Assembly (NCBI RefSeq): GCF_028372415.1
Contig: NC_092872.1
Span: 91,308,575 to 91,372,574 of the forward strand
DNA length: 64,000 nucleotides
Direction: 5' to 3'
DNA from: Notamacropus eugenii
Lineage: Eukaryota; Chordata; Mammalia; Diprotodontia; Macropodidae
Position 1 is the stretch's first letter; every line of letters starts with the position of its first letter. This document shows positions 1-31,296 of the stretch, piece after piece. The notes under the pieces are model-generated. The model was given only the letters and a program-made list of their open reading frames with translations. It did no database searches and was not told the origin of the DNA. A program made the position numbers and the translations under genes.

Positions 1-190
1 AAGACTACTGGACCTGGAGTCAGGAAGACTCAAGTTCAAATTCAACTTCAGGTTTCTCCTAGTTATTTGACCCTGGGCAAGTCACTTCACCTTAGTCGGC
101 TTTAGTTTCTTCATTTTTAAATTGGGAATTATGATGGTGATGGGGTCAGGAAGAATTGGACATGACTCAAATCACTGGACAACAATAGCA
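1..190 (+). repeat. Marsupial CORE-SINE, cut by window edge
   Basis: CTGGAGTCAGGAAGACTCAAG, GTGACCCTGGGCAAGTCAC-type block at 66-86 and the ACATGACTCAAAT end. Confidence 0.85.
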
Positions 191-394
191 CCTGTCTCCT
201 AGAATTGTTAGAAGGATTAAGAGATATATTTATATAACATTTTGATAACCTTAAAGTACCATATACATTGCTATTCTATATTAATATATGATCATTATAT
301 ATAACTATATTATATTATAAATTACATTATTTTATTGTAGTATTTTAAGGTTGACATTTTTATTATTTAAATTTGCAGCCATGTACAGTAGCAG

Positions 395-648
395 CAGGGA
401 CTGCTAGGTGGCACATGGATAGAGCACTGGGCTTTGAATCAGGAAGACTCATTTTCCGGAGTTCAAATCCAGCCTCAGATACTTCCTAGCTGTGTGACCC
501 TGGTCAAATCATGTAACCTTGTTGTTTGCCTCAGTTTCCTCATCTATAAAATGACCTGGAAAAAGAAATGGCAAGGTACTCCAGTACTTTGCCAAGAAAA
601 CCCTCAGTGTGGTCACAAAAAGTCGAACACAATTGAAAATGACTCATG
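395..648 (+). repeat. Marsupial CORE-SINE, full length
   Basis: From CTGCTAGGTGGCACATGGAT through GTTTCCTCATCTATAAAATG to the GTCGAACACAATTGAAAATGA end. Confidence 0.9.
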
Positions 649-1414
649 GTAGCATCACCATAATAAACTTGCCATCAAAAAGTTGGGGTTTGGTTATCAT
701 GGAACAGACTTGCAAAGTACTTTTTATACCAACCACTTTCCTTTAGACAGGAAACGAAGACATAAAGCTGGGAAGAAGAAATACAGAGTGTTTTATCTTT
801 TAGAATTCCTCCCATCTCCTCTTATGGGGCTACTGAGCCCTTATCTCTGCCTCTGGTCATTCAGAATGGGGGAGGAGAATCTGTTGGGTCCTTCTGGCTC
901 AGAGGATGGATTGCCAGAAGCCAAAGATCTTAATAACAATAGCTAACATTTAAGATTTGCAGAGCACTTTGTATATAGTCTTATTTGATTCTCAGAACAA
1001 CTTTGTGAGTTAGGGGCGCCATCCATCCAGGAAGCATGTGTTGAATGTCACCAGCTCTTTCAAACACCCTGGGATTGCTACAATTCTATTGCATCCTGCT
1101 CTGAGCTCTCCCCTCTTCACTTTAAACATGTGGGAGCGAGAAGGGAAATTAGGGACATGTGTTTCTGAGTTGGGTGGAGGGAAATCCTCAAAGCCTATGG
1201 TCAGGACTGAGCTACAGGATGCCTAAGCAGCTCTAGAGCCTTGCAGCTTCCTTTTAGTACTAGTCTAAACTTGGAAACTTTGAAGTTTGGGGATTTAGTT
1301 ACCAACTCCACCTCCTTGTGGGCTACAGAGGATTTCCCTTTAGATTGATCTTAAGGAGTCTCACACCTTTACCCCCAATCAAGGGAATGCTGAACCAGCT
1401 CAAGAAATACTAAA

Positions 1415-1530
1415 TGTTAATACTAAATATTCCATGTGAGCTTTATACCCCAGAAATCAGCAAATGCTACAAAAATCAGGGCTTGCTTTACTATTTTTAT
1501 ATTGTCCAGAGTCAGCTTCTAGACTCAAGA
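1415..1530 (+). repeat. Paired dispersed repeat, copy 1
   Basis: CCCCAGAAATCAGCAAATGC, TACAAAAATCAGGGCTTGC and TTCTAGACTCAAGAA recur at 21665-21765. Confidence 0.6.
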
Positions 1531-1772
1531 AGGGCAGCTAGGTGACACAGTGGATAGAGCATCAGACTTGGAGTCAGGAAGACCTGAGTTCAAATCTGGC
1601 TTCAGACACTTACTAGTTGTGTGACCCTGGGCAAGTCACTCAACCCTGTTTGCCTCAGTTTCCTCATCTATAAAACGACCTGAAGAAGTAAATAACAAAT
1701 CATTCCAATATCTTGGCCAAGAAAACCCCAAATGGAAGAGTCAGACACAACTGAAAACAGCTAAACAGTAAC
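1531..1772 (+). repeat. Marsupial CORE-SINE, full length
   Basis: GGGCAGCTAGGTGACACAGTG start and CAGACACAACTGAAAACAG end, only about 195 bp from the exon 8 donor side. Confidence 0.9.
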
Positions 1773-1967
1773 AGACTCAAGAAAGTGATAGTGAACGGGT
1801 TAATAATGCAGATTAAATTAAATAATGAAGAAAAATTAAATAACATTGATATAAATGTCATATATACAATTTTTTCTGGAAAGGTAATTGTCAAGCATTT
1901 ACTGGCATACTCCCACCCCCAAGTGACCCACAGAAGACTCTAGTTAAGACTACCAAAATCAGCTTAC

Positions 1968-23743
<21,776 letters not shown>

Positions 23744-23990
23744 CAGGATCGCCTCAGCCCAAAGTTAACCAAACATCAGCTCCACTTCTCAAAGGCAGCT
23801 CTGAGCTGGGCAGCACTGAAAGGACACTTTCTTTACAAGCTAGCAATGCACTGCTTCATTTCTTAGCCAGAGGGGTGTGGGGAGGGGAGGGGAAGGGGCT
23901 TCAGGAGGAAACTTGCCAGCCAATCAGAACCCTGTGATAAAGTTATAAGATCCTCATCTGAAAGGAAGGGGGAAAAAAGGTACTGACCAA
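23744..23990 (-). promoter_or_regulatory. Candidate proximal promoter and 5' leader of the LLTP-like gene
   Basis: Upstream of the start codon on the minus strand lie an HNF4/HNF1-like motif GCCCAAAGTTAACC (plus-strand 23757-23770), a CACCC/GC-rich run (23871-23897), and an inverted CCAAT box (23920-23924). A TTATAA at 23943-23948 is probably too far upstream to act as TATA. HNF4 and HNF1 control APOB and MTTP in liver and gut, so the first motif would fit, but it is a short match found by eye. The transcription start site cannot be fixed. Confidence 0.4.
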
Positions 23991-24174
23991 TGAGAAAAAT
24001 CCCCCTTTCCTAACCTGGAAAAAGAGAGGGTTTTGCCTCCTCTTGCCTGGCAAGACTCACAGCCCTTAATGGAACTACTAACCCACTGGGAATGAAAGGC
24101 AAGCATTTCCCCTTCCCCAGGCCTCATTTGGGGAAGGGGCAAAGCAGAAAAAAAGAAGGCAGCTATGCAGAGGG

Positions 24175-24690
24175 AATCATGGGAACATTTAGAACTGGAA
24201 GGGATCTTAGAGACCCATGAATCCAACCCTCTCATTCTACAGATGAGGAAACTGAGGCCAAAGAGGTTAACTGACTTGCCCATGGTTATACTAAGCAGAG
24301 AAACAAGAACCAGCTGAACTAATATTGGATTTGAAGTGTCTACCATTGATTCGAAGGAGGGGACAATGGGGAGGGACAAACATTTGTTGCTGCTGCCCAG
24401 CTGCTTTTTCAGCTGTGTCTGACTCTTCTTGACCCCCTTGGGGATTTTCTTGGCAAAGACACTAGAGAGGTTTGCCATTTCCTTCTCCAGCTTGCTTAAC
24501 AGAAGAAAAAATGGAGCCAAACAGGGTTAAGTGCCTTGCCCAGGGTCTCACAGCTAGTAAGCGTCTGAGGCAGGATTTTAACTCCAGTTTTCTTGACTCT
24601 AGGGTAGCTAGGAGATGCAGTGGATAGAACATTGCACTTCCAATTAGGATGAGTCATCTGTACCCTATCCATTATACTACACTATCTCTT
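24175..24690. repeat. MIR piece and two SINEs upstream of the LLTP-like gene
   Basis: 24180-24330 (TACAGATGAGGAAACTGAGGCC), 24385-24600 reverse CORE-SINE (GCTGTGTCTGACTCTTCTTG) and 24605-24690 (+). 24690-25340 holds only a short CCAA repeat at 24862-24880. Confidence 0.75.
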
Positions 24691-25339
24691 CTAGCTAGAT
24701 GGGAATGAAAGAGTTCCTCACTTCAGACTCAGGACGTAGTAAACAAATCTGCCATCTCCAATGATATTTTCCTCTACCTCAGAAGTCATTGAACCCAAGT
24801 CAAGATCTGTCATGCTTGTAAAGGGTGTCTTGGGAGAGCTCTATACTTTAAAAAACAAAAACCAACCAACCAACCAACAAACAAACAAAAAACTCTGGTT
24901 CTTTGTGATATCCTCAGTCCCTCACATAAAGACTCATTTCCCTGCAGCCCACTATCCTTTCTTCTCTGCACCTTACTTACCTCTGTCTTCCGCATTCCCA
25001 GAATTCTGATTTTCAGACTCACGTCCCAGAATGTGAAACATTCCCAGGACCAAAAGTAATGGTCTTTCAATCAAACCTTGGGGCATTTCATGAGTTGCTA
25101 GTACCTGGAAGGAGAAGGGACTCCTAATTGGGGGAGAGAATGCTGAGGTAGCTCAGTGTATCTGGTAAGGAACAGGATTGCTGCAAAAGTTTCTTAGAAG
25201 AGAGATATCAATCATTCTAAGGATTCTTCAGAAAAACCACAAGGGGAGAAAGACAGAATTTGGAAGCTGCAAAGATGTAAAGGAAGCTGTCTTTGCAACA
25301 GGTCTTCAGCAAGTCTGCGGCTTCCAAAACCTTTCATTC

Positions 25340-25560
25340 TCTCTGTTGTTGTCTTTCATTCTCGAAGAGGATCATGACATCAGGGAGGTGACACCATGAC
25401 ATGCAAGTGAATTGGATTTGAGTGAGGACTGTGTAAAATCACCAGCCTTACTTTCTCCTCTGGAGCCATCTGGGTCCAGTGGCCAAATATAGATCAGAAT
25501 TTCTGGAGATGACCCTGGATGCAGTGGCAGACCTTAGCCTTTTTAAGCTAAGGTCTTTTC
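25340..25560 (+). repeat. Second-family SINE
   Basis: TCATTCTCGAAGAGGATCATGAC, GTGAATTGGATTTGAGTGAGG and CCTCTGGAGCCATCTGGGTC. Confidence 0.75.
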
Positions 25561-26000
25561 ATTCTCTCTACATTTGTTTTGAAAAATCTCTGGTACCAAT
25601 TGTCACCAAGTATGCAGAAACAACTCAACATGCTCTCCCTCACTTAGGAGTCACTTCTTCCAGATACCAGAACCCCAAGAAACACCCCAGGCTTGTTTGG
25701 AAGCCCATTTATATGTCTTGTTGTAGATGTTATGAAAGATATGCAGGAGAATAAGACACAGTCCATGCTTTCAAGGAACTTACAGGACAGTTACAGAGAT
25801 GGAACATATTCATCTGAAACTCAGTGTAGGAATAAGAGTAACAGGAAATTAATAGATAAGTATTTTTATATCATTTACTGGAAGCCTTCCCCAACATCTC
25901 TTAATTCTAGTACCTTTCCTCTGTTAACTATTTCCTATTTATCCTATATATAGCTTTCTTTGTATATACAGCTAACCTTTGCACATCTCAACTTCCTCTA
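25560..26000 (+). mobile_element. Decayed LINE and L2-group tail pieces
   Basis: GTCCATGCTTTCAAGGAAC and AAGCCTTCCCCAACATCTC are L2/CR1-group fragments; the rest has no recognisable content. Confidence 0.4.
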
Positions 26001-26004
26001 TTAC

Positions 26005-26225
26005 AGTTTCACAAGTTGGCATAAGAAATTAAATAGAAATTTTTGGGGGTGTTTCAAAGAAGCTGCAGAAGACACATGGAGGCCAGCAGATGACACAGAA
26101 AAAGTTTAGAAGTTCAAAAATGCGTAAGATATATGTATAGTATTGTATAATATCAATGTATATTATCTTTTAATACCATAATAATTCAGACTTCTTCTCT
26201 GATACAAAGAGAGGGCCAAAAACTT
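26005..26225 (+). repeat. Unidentified dispersed repeat, copy 3
   Basis: AAGTTGGCATAAGAAATTA, GAAGACACATGGAGGCCAGC, AGATGACACAGAAAAAGTTTAG and TTCAGACTTCTTCTCTG. It is followed directly by an L2/L3 terminus. Confidence 0.75.
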
Positions 26226-26460
26226 TTACACAGATTTTTTAGATTGCAGTGGTGCATTAACCTTAACCTCCACCATGTGGATGAAATAACTGTATTTGTT
26301 TACAAATTGTCTCTCCCATTAGATTATAAGCTCCTTGAAGGCAGGGACTGTCTTTTGCCTCCATTTGTATCCCCAGTACTTGGCATAGTGCCTGGCATAT
26401 AATAGGAACTTTATAAGTATTTTTTGATTGATTCATTGATTGATTACAGAGAAAATTACT
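26225..26460 (+). mobile_element. L2/L3-group LINE 3' terminus
   Basis: AGATTATAAGCTCCTTGAAGG, CAGGGACTGTCTTTTGCC, TGGCATAGTGCCTGGCATA and a terminal TGATTGATTCATTGATTGATT series are the classic end of this LINE group. Confidence 0.7.
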
Positions 26461-26529
26461 GGTGGGCTGAACAGTCAAGGAAGAGTTAAAAGAGGAGGAA
26501 AACGTTAAAAGTAGATCTTGAAGACCACA

Positions 26530-26715
26530 GCAGATAGAGTTGTTAACTTGCCTTCAAAGACCCCTGCTCACTCTCTGGGATCATATCCTGCCTTTGATAT
26601 CTGCTACTGATGTGAATTTGGAAAAATCACTTGACTTTCTGTGGCTTCAGTTTCTTCATGTGTAAAATGTTGCCTGTGGCATCCCTTTCAGTCCTTGGCC
26701 CTATGACCCTTCTAT
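26530..26715 (+). repeat. CORE-SINE/MIR
   Basis: GGGATCATATCCTGCC and CTTCATGTGTAAAATGTTGCC. From 26715 to 28070 the sequence is unique, AT-rich and SINE-free apart from the CT tract at 27857-27917. Confidence 0.6.
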
Positions 26716-27852
26716 TTAGTCTTGCCTTCATCTCAGACCAAGACTATATTTCCTCATTTTCTTCCCAGCCACGATGGTCAGAGAGATGAATCTGGAGGAA
26801 CGTTTTTCTTCATGGTTATTGGCATAGTGACTTATCCTGTAAGATGACTGTTACCTGTGAGGCCTGCCATTGAAGTGTGCACAGTGCCAGCATCATGATT
26901 CCATTTACCTTAGCAGATGGAAAAAAAAAGTCAGTTATTTCCTTGAAGCTGCTTTTATTGGAGGCCAACCTAACCAGACAGTTCCCAAGGGCTTCAAGTC
27001 TTGTAAATACCCAGAACATCATAAACAAGATTCTTAGCCAAGATGTTTTTCCATAGTACATATACTTATTTTACCCCCAAAATTCCATTTTCCCCAAATT
27101 AATTGGCCTTTTGAAAATGGTAAGCATCTGGCTAGATTATCTTCAGACAGAACTGGCCCATTAAGCTCTATAAGTACATGGGGCTTTTTGCAATGCTAAT
27201 TACCATCATACTGAGGCTCAAAGCTTTGGGCACAAAAACAGCCTGCTCATTATCATGACAGCCACTTGGGTGCCACCAAGAATAGAAAAAAATATGAATC
27301 TTCACCCAAGAAAAAGAACTGACCAGTAGGGGGTACTGTAAGCCTCTGTAGATTTTCCATGAGATGCAGGACAGTATAAGCTTTGTACCTGTCTTTCATA
27401 AACCTAGCTACCTGTTGCTGATCCTTACAGATTGAAAAAACTCATATATTTTTTGAAGGGGAGGAAGGACATTTTGTGTTCATCTTCTTACTCACATGTA
27501 TAAAATTGGAATTGTTCCCTTAGCAAATAACTCCAAACTTAGTTTCACAACTAAGGACCACACACTGGTGTGTTTGCATAGCTCTGGGGAGAAATGTTTT
27601 CATTAGACTATACTGGCTTGCCTTTGGAAAAAGCTAGTCAACATGTAGAAGGGTGTATGTTCATTTATGTACTTTTATCTTCCCCAGAATCACTCATCTT
27701 ACTCAGCAGGAGGGGAAATAAAAGAAGGTGAATGATTGCAGCCCCTTTGAAGAGACTGATGGAAGTTTTCTCCTTCCTCTGCCCCAGAGCATGAAGGTCC
27801 AATTTTTTTTTCCTTTGCCTTCATTTTCTGCCAAATGATCATTCTACAACAA

Positions 27853-27856
<4 letters not shown>

Positions 27857-27917
<61 letters not shown>
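27857..27917. repeat. (CT)n microsatellite
   Basis: About 60 bp of CT repeats with one T insertion, in SINE-free sequence. Confidence 0.95.
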
Positions 27918-27919
<2 letters not shown>

Positions 27920-28076
27920 TCCTTCATTCCTTTCTTTTTCCTTCTTATAACCTGTGATTTCACTCTCAGAGTTGTTCTTTCTGAAACAAAGAATGAGCAG
28001 TAACTTTCTGACACTAGCTAGTCTTGGGTCTATGCTCTGCTAAGGAGAATTTAAAAAAATCAGGGAAGGCAGTTTG

Positions 28077-28265
28077 CAGACCTCCTCTATTCCTAAAAAC
28101 AAAAAGCCCTTCACACAATTAAAATGGTGTTGTCCTTTCTTCCCAACTTAAACATTCATGAAGGGACAGAGATGCTTTCTTTGGGTGGTGGAGGGAAGGG
28201 AGGATATGAAGAAACCAGCTAACGAAGAAATCCAGTTGAATCTTGGATAAACAGAAAGCAAAAGA
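28077..28265 (+). repeat. Inverted repeat, left arm (about 189 bp)
   Basis: It runs from CAGACCTCCTCTATTCC to ATAAACAGAAAGCAAAAG and is the reverse complement of 28877-29065. A central block of about 90 bases (28128-28219, GTGTTGTCC to GAAACCAG) matches perfectly by eye, with scattered differences outside it. Similarity stops sharply beyond the outer end. The spacer of about 610 bp holds two SINE/MIR fragments. Confidence 0.85.
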
Positions 28266-28424
28266 ATAATCAGAATTCCTTGGTATATGTTACTCTTTGA
28301 CTGTATAAGGTACCAAAGGACCATGGCATAAGGTTTATTTGACATTCTCTCATGTTACAGTCATTTCTTTTTCTTTTATTTCTTTCAATAAATCCTCAGA
28401 ATGGAAATAGATTCACAAAAGGGT

Positions 28425-28850
28425 TGTGAGCTGCTTTGCATAGTGGAATGAGAGATGGAAATCAAAGTTGGCAGACGTCCATTCAAATTCCTGACTCACT
28501 AGCTGTGTAATTTTGGGGAAGTCACTTGTACATCTCTAAAAGGCAGTCGAAGTAATTGCATTACATTTAAAAGAGACATTGAGAGGAATTGTGCACCTCT
28601 TAGAGGAAGCTTTGTGCTGCAGGAGGCTGAATGTCATAAATTAGGGACAGGAAAACCTGAGTTTAAGTCCTGATTCCAAAACTTATTAGTCATGTAACTA
28701 ACCTCTCTAGATTTTCTTGTCTGTTAAGAAAAAAAGGGTCGGGGAGGGGGACATACTAACACCTACCTCATTTCTATGACAAATAACAACGTATGAAAAG
28801 TGCTTTATAAACCTTAATATGTTGCATAAATGCCATTATTATTTTGCTCA
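28425..28850 (+). repeat. Two MIR/SINE pieces in the inverted-repeat spacer
   Basis: 28430-28560 (GCTTTGCATAGTGGAATGAGAG, ACTAGCTGTGTAATTTTGG) and 28610-28850 (GGGACAGGAAAACCTGAG). They are in the same orientation, so they are not part of the inverted structure. Confidence 0.6.
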
Positions 28851-28876
28851 TGTAAATGAGTTTTTATAATTAGAAC

Positions 28877-29065
28877 AGTTTTGCTTTCTATTTATCCAAG
28901 ATTCAAGTCCATTTATCATTAACTGGTTTCTTCATATCCTCCCTTCCCTCCACCACCCAAAGAAAGCATCTCTGTCCCTTCATGAATGTTTAAGTTGGGA
29001 AGAAAGGACAACACTATTTTAAATGTGTGAAGGGTTTTTTGTTTTTTTGGAATAGAGGAGGTCTG
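28877..29065 (-). repeat. Inverted repeat, right arm
   Basis: This is the reverse complement of 28077-28265, from TTTTGCTTTCTATTTATCC to AATAGAGGAGGTCTG. No obvious target duplication borders the pair, so it is either a local inverted duplication or the long terminal inverted repeats of a non-autonomous element. Confidence 0.85.
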
Positions 29066-30930
29066 AAAATTATAACACGGAGTTCACCACCTACTGTCTC
29101 CATATGTTGGCATTCCTGCTGATAAAATCCATCAATACTGATCCTTCCTCAGGTAAGGCAAGGCTAGCACCTTGTAGCTGGCACCTTAGGACTATAAACC
29201 TTAGGACTATATATATATAACTTGGTCTTATGGCATTATATTATTTAAATTTTATCCTATATATCAAAAATCACCCTCACCAACTCCTAGGAGCAAATAT
29301 TCATCCAATGCACGTAACATCATTTTATTTTCCACTGATAATTGATTTTGCTGATTTTTTTTCTTCTTCTTCCCCCCAAAAAATCATTATTGAAAGGGAC
29401 AGCTGTCTGGGAGAGGGAGAGGAGATGCAAGGGGAAATGTAGTTGACATAAAGATGAAACATATCCATTAAAATATTTTAAAAATATTTTAATACATCCA
29501 TTTTAATGCCAGGAAATTCCATTCCTCATGGAAACATAGGTATTTTTGTGATGTCAATTAATCAAGATGCATGTATTTCGATAAAAGACTAGTAACCTCT
29601 GTGTGGGCATACAACAAAACAGGCTTTGTTGAGAATTCCTTGGCATTGAAAAACTTCAGAACACGTATCAATGGAAAGACCAATAATGGTTTCAGAGGCC
29701 TGACGGTGAAGCATGCATGCCTCCTGCCTCTTGTAAGCAGTCAGAATATCATAAACCAGAATGTTACTTACTTTTTTTTTATGGTCCATAACGTGATAGA
29801 TTATACCACGACAATGCAGAATGAGGTGTAAATTTTCAGCCCATGGCCAATGTGCTGTTTGGTTGCTTTGGAGTTTTTTTTATATTTAGTTCTTAGAAGG
29901 GAGGGCTCTATTGGGAGTAGGGGAGTCATGGGGAAGTGACAGCAATATAAAAGAAAAGTACATGAATAAAACATTTTAAAAGGAAAACCGTCTTGGCCAT
30001 TGAATACCACCCAATACAAATGAGGCATTGCAAATTCTTCTATGAAGTATACTTTGTCATGTTGCATTCTATGTGTGGAAAAGGAGAGAAAAGACTGTGC
30101 AGAGTTCAATGGAACATAGCAAATGACGAGTGATCTTCCAATGAATTGCCTTTATTAAAGGAGCAAGCTATTTATCAATTTCATCTATCCAAACACTGAT
30201 TCTCATTTTTTCTCCTTTATGTTCAATCACTAAACAGCAGATACACATCAAATAATTAAGAAAATAAGTACCCGTTTTAATATAATGAAGGAATGATGCC
30301 ATCAGCAAACAATGAGTACTGGCTACGTGCTGTCAACCATGCTAAACAAGTAAGCAACAAATATTTATTAAGTAAGCATTAGGGAGCAAAGAAAGGCAAA
30401 AAATAGCCCCTGTCTTCAAAAAACTAGCATCCTAGTGTGGTAACAAACATAAAAATAATTATGTACATGCAAAATATATATAGAGAGAGTAAAAAAAAGA
30501 TATATACAGAGTAGATGGAAGGCAATCTCTGAGAAGAAAGCACTAGAAGATGGAGGAACTGGGAAAGGTTTCTGGCAGAAGGCAAGATTTGAGCTCAGTC
30601 TTGAAGGAAGTTGGCTAAACAAAAGGGGGGGTGGGGTCAGGACACGATGACAAGGAGCTGTAAAAATCAAGAGATGCTGTGTTAGGTCAGAGCAAAACAC
30701 TTCACTGGACCTGACATAAATCATGTGGAGGGAAGATGTGAGGTGGCTACTAATTACTGGCAGTCAAAGACCTGATGGTCATGGTGGTGAGATGGTAAAA
30801 CATGAGACTACTTTCAGTCAAATACTGAATAGCACTTCTGACCACAAGCTTCTGAGAACTAAGTTAGGGAGGGAGCTAAATTTGGATCGACTGTCTTCCT
30901 GTGAAGTTGTTGTACAAATTTATTTATGCA
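29066..30930. other. AT-rich intergenic stretch
   Basis: Apart from the LINE tail at 29570-30000 and a CR1/L3-like piece around 30340-30430, nothing is recognised. A short AT palindrome lies at 29468-29492. Confidence 0.4.
29570..30000 (+). mobile_element. LINE 3' end fragment
   Basis: GAAGCATGCATGCCTCCTGCC, ATAAACCAGAATGTTAC, CATGGCCAATGTGCTGTTTGG and the A-tail near 29960-29990 match the same recurring marsupial LINE tail. There is no coding potential. Confidence 0.5.
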
Positions 30931-31280
30931 TTTGAAAATTGAAAGAGATACTGTATCTACTTTATTACACATCAAATCATTTGTGCCAGATTTAGAATAG
31001 TATCAGTATTACCAGGTGTCAAACTGGGAGTGAAGGGACTGTTTGGAACACTGAAAAGAGAGAGGCATCTCAGTAATTCTGATCATGGCAAGGACCAACC
31101 ACAGTTCCAGAAAATGTATGACGAAACATTCTATCCACTTCCTAACATGGAAGTGATGGACTCAAAGGGTAGAATGAAACATTTTTTTCATACATAGCCA
31201 ATGTGGAAATTTGTTTAGCTTAACTATATATACTTTTACAAGAATTTTTCTTTTCTTTTTTAATGGGGAGGGGGAGGATA
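30930..31280 (+). mobile_element. LINE 3' end, left part, split by HAL1
   Basis: GGAAGTGATGGACTC, TACATAGCCAATGTGGAAATTTG and TTAGCTTAACTATATATAC belong to the recurring tail. The last part (TTATTCATTGAAAAATG) resumes at 34100 after the HAL1 insertion. Confidence 0.6.
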
Positions 31281-31296
31281 GAGAAAATCTATTTTT
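31281..31296. repeat. HAL1 target-site duplication, left copy
   Basis: GAGAAAATCTATTTTT occurs here and again at 34084-34099, directly bordering the HAL1 element. It is typical of target-primed reverse transcription. The A-rich tail abuts this copy on the minus strand, so the exact inner border is ambiguous by a few bases. Confidence 0.75.

Noticed and set aside
1000..1230. Possible ninth LLTP exon on the minus strand
   Set aside because: The open stretch has no good acceptor/donor and no resemblance to the next helical segment of the family.
23954..24520. 188-codon minus-strand open frame upstream of the LLTP-like gene
   Set aside because: It runs through a MIR piece and a reverse CORE-SINE and promoter-like sequence; the peptide (LEKEMANLSSVFAKKIPKGV...) is the usual SINE translation.
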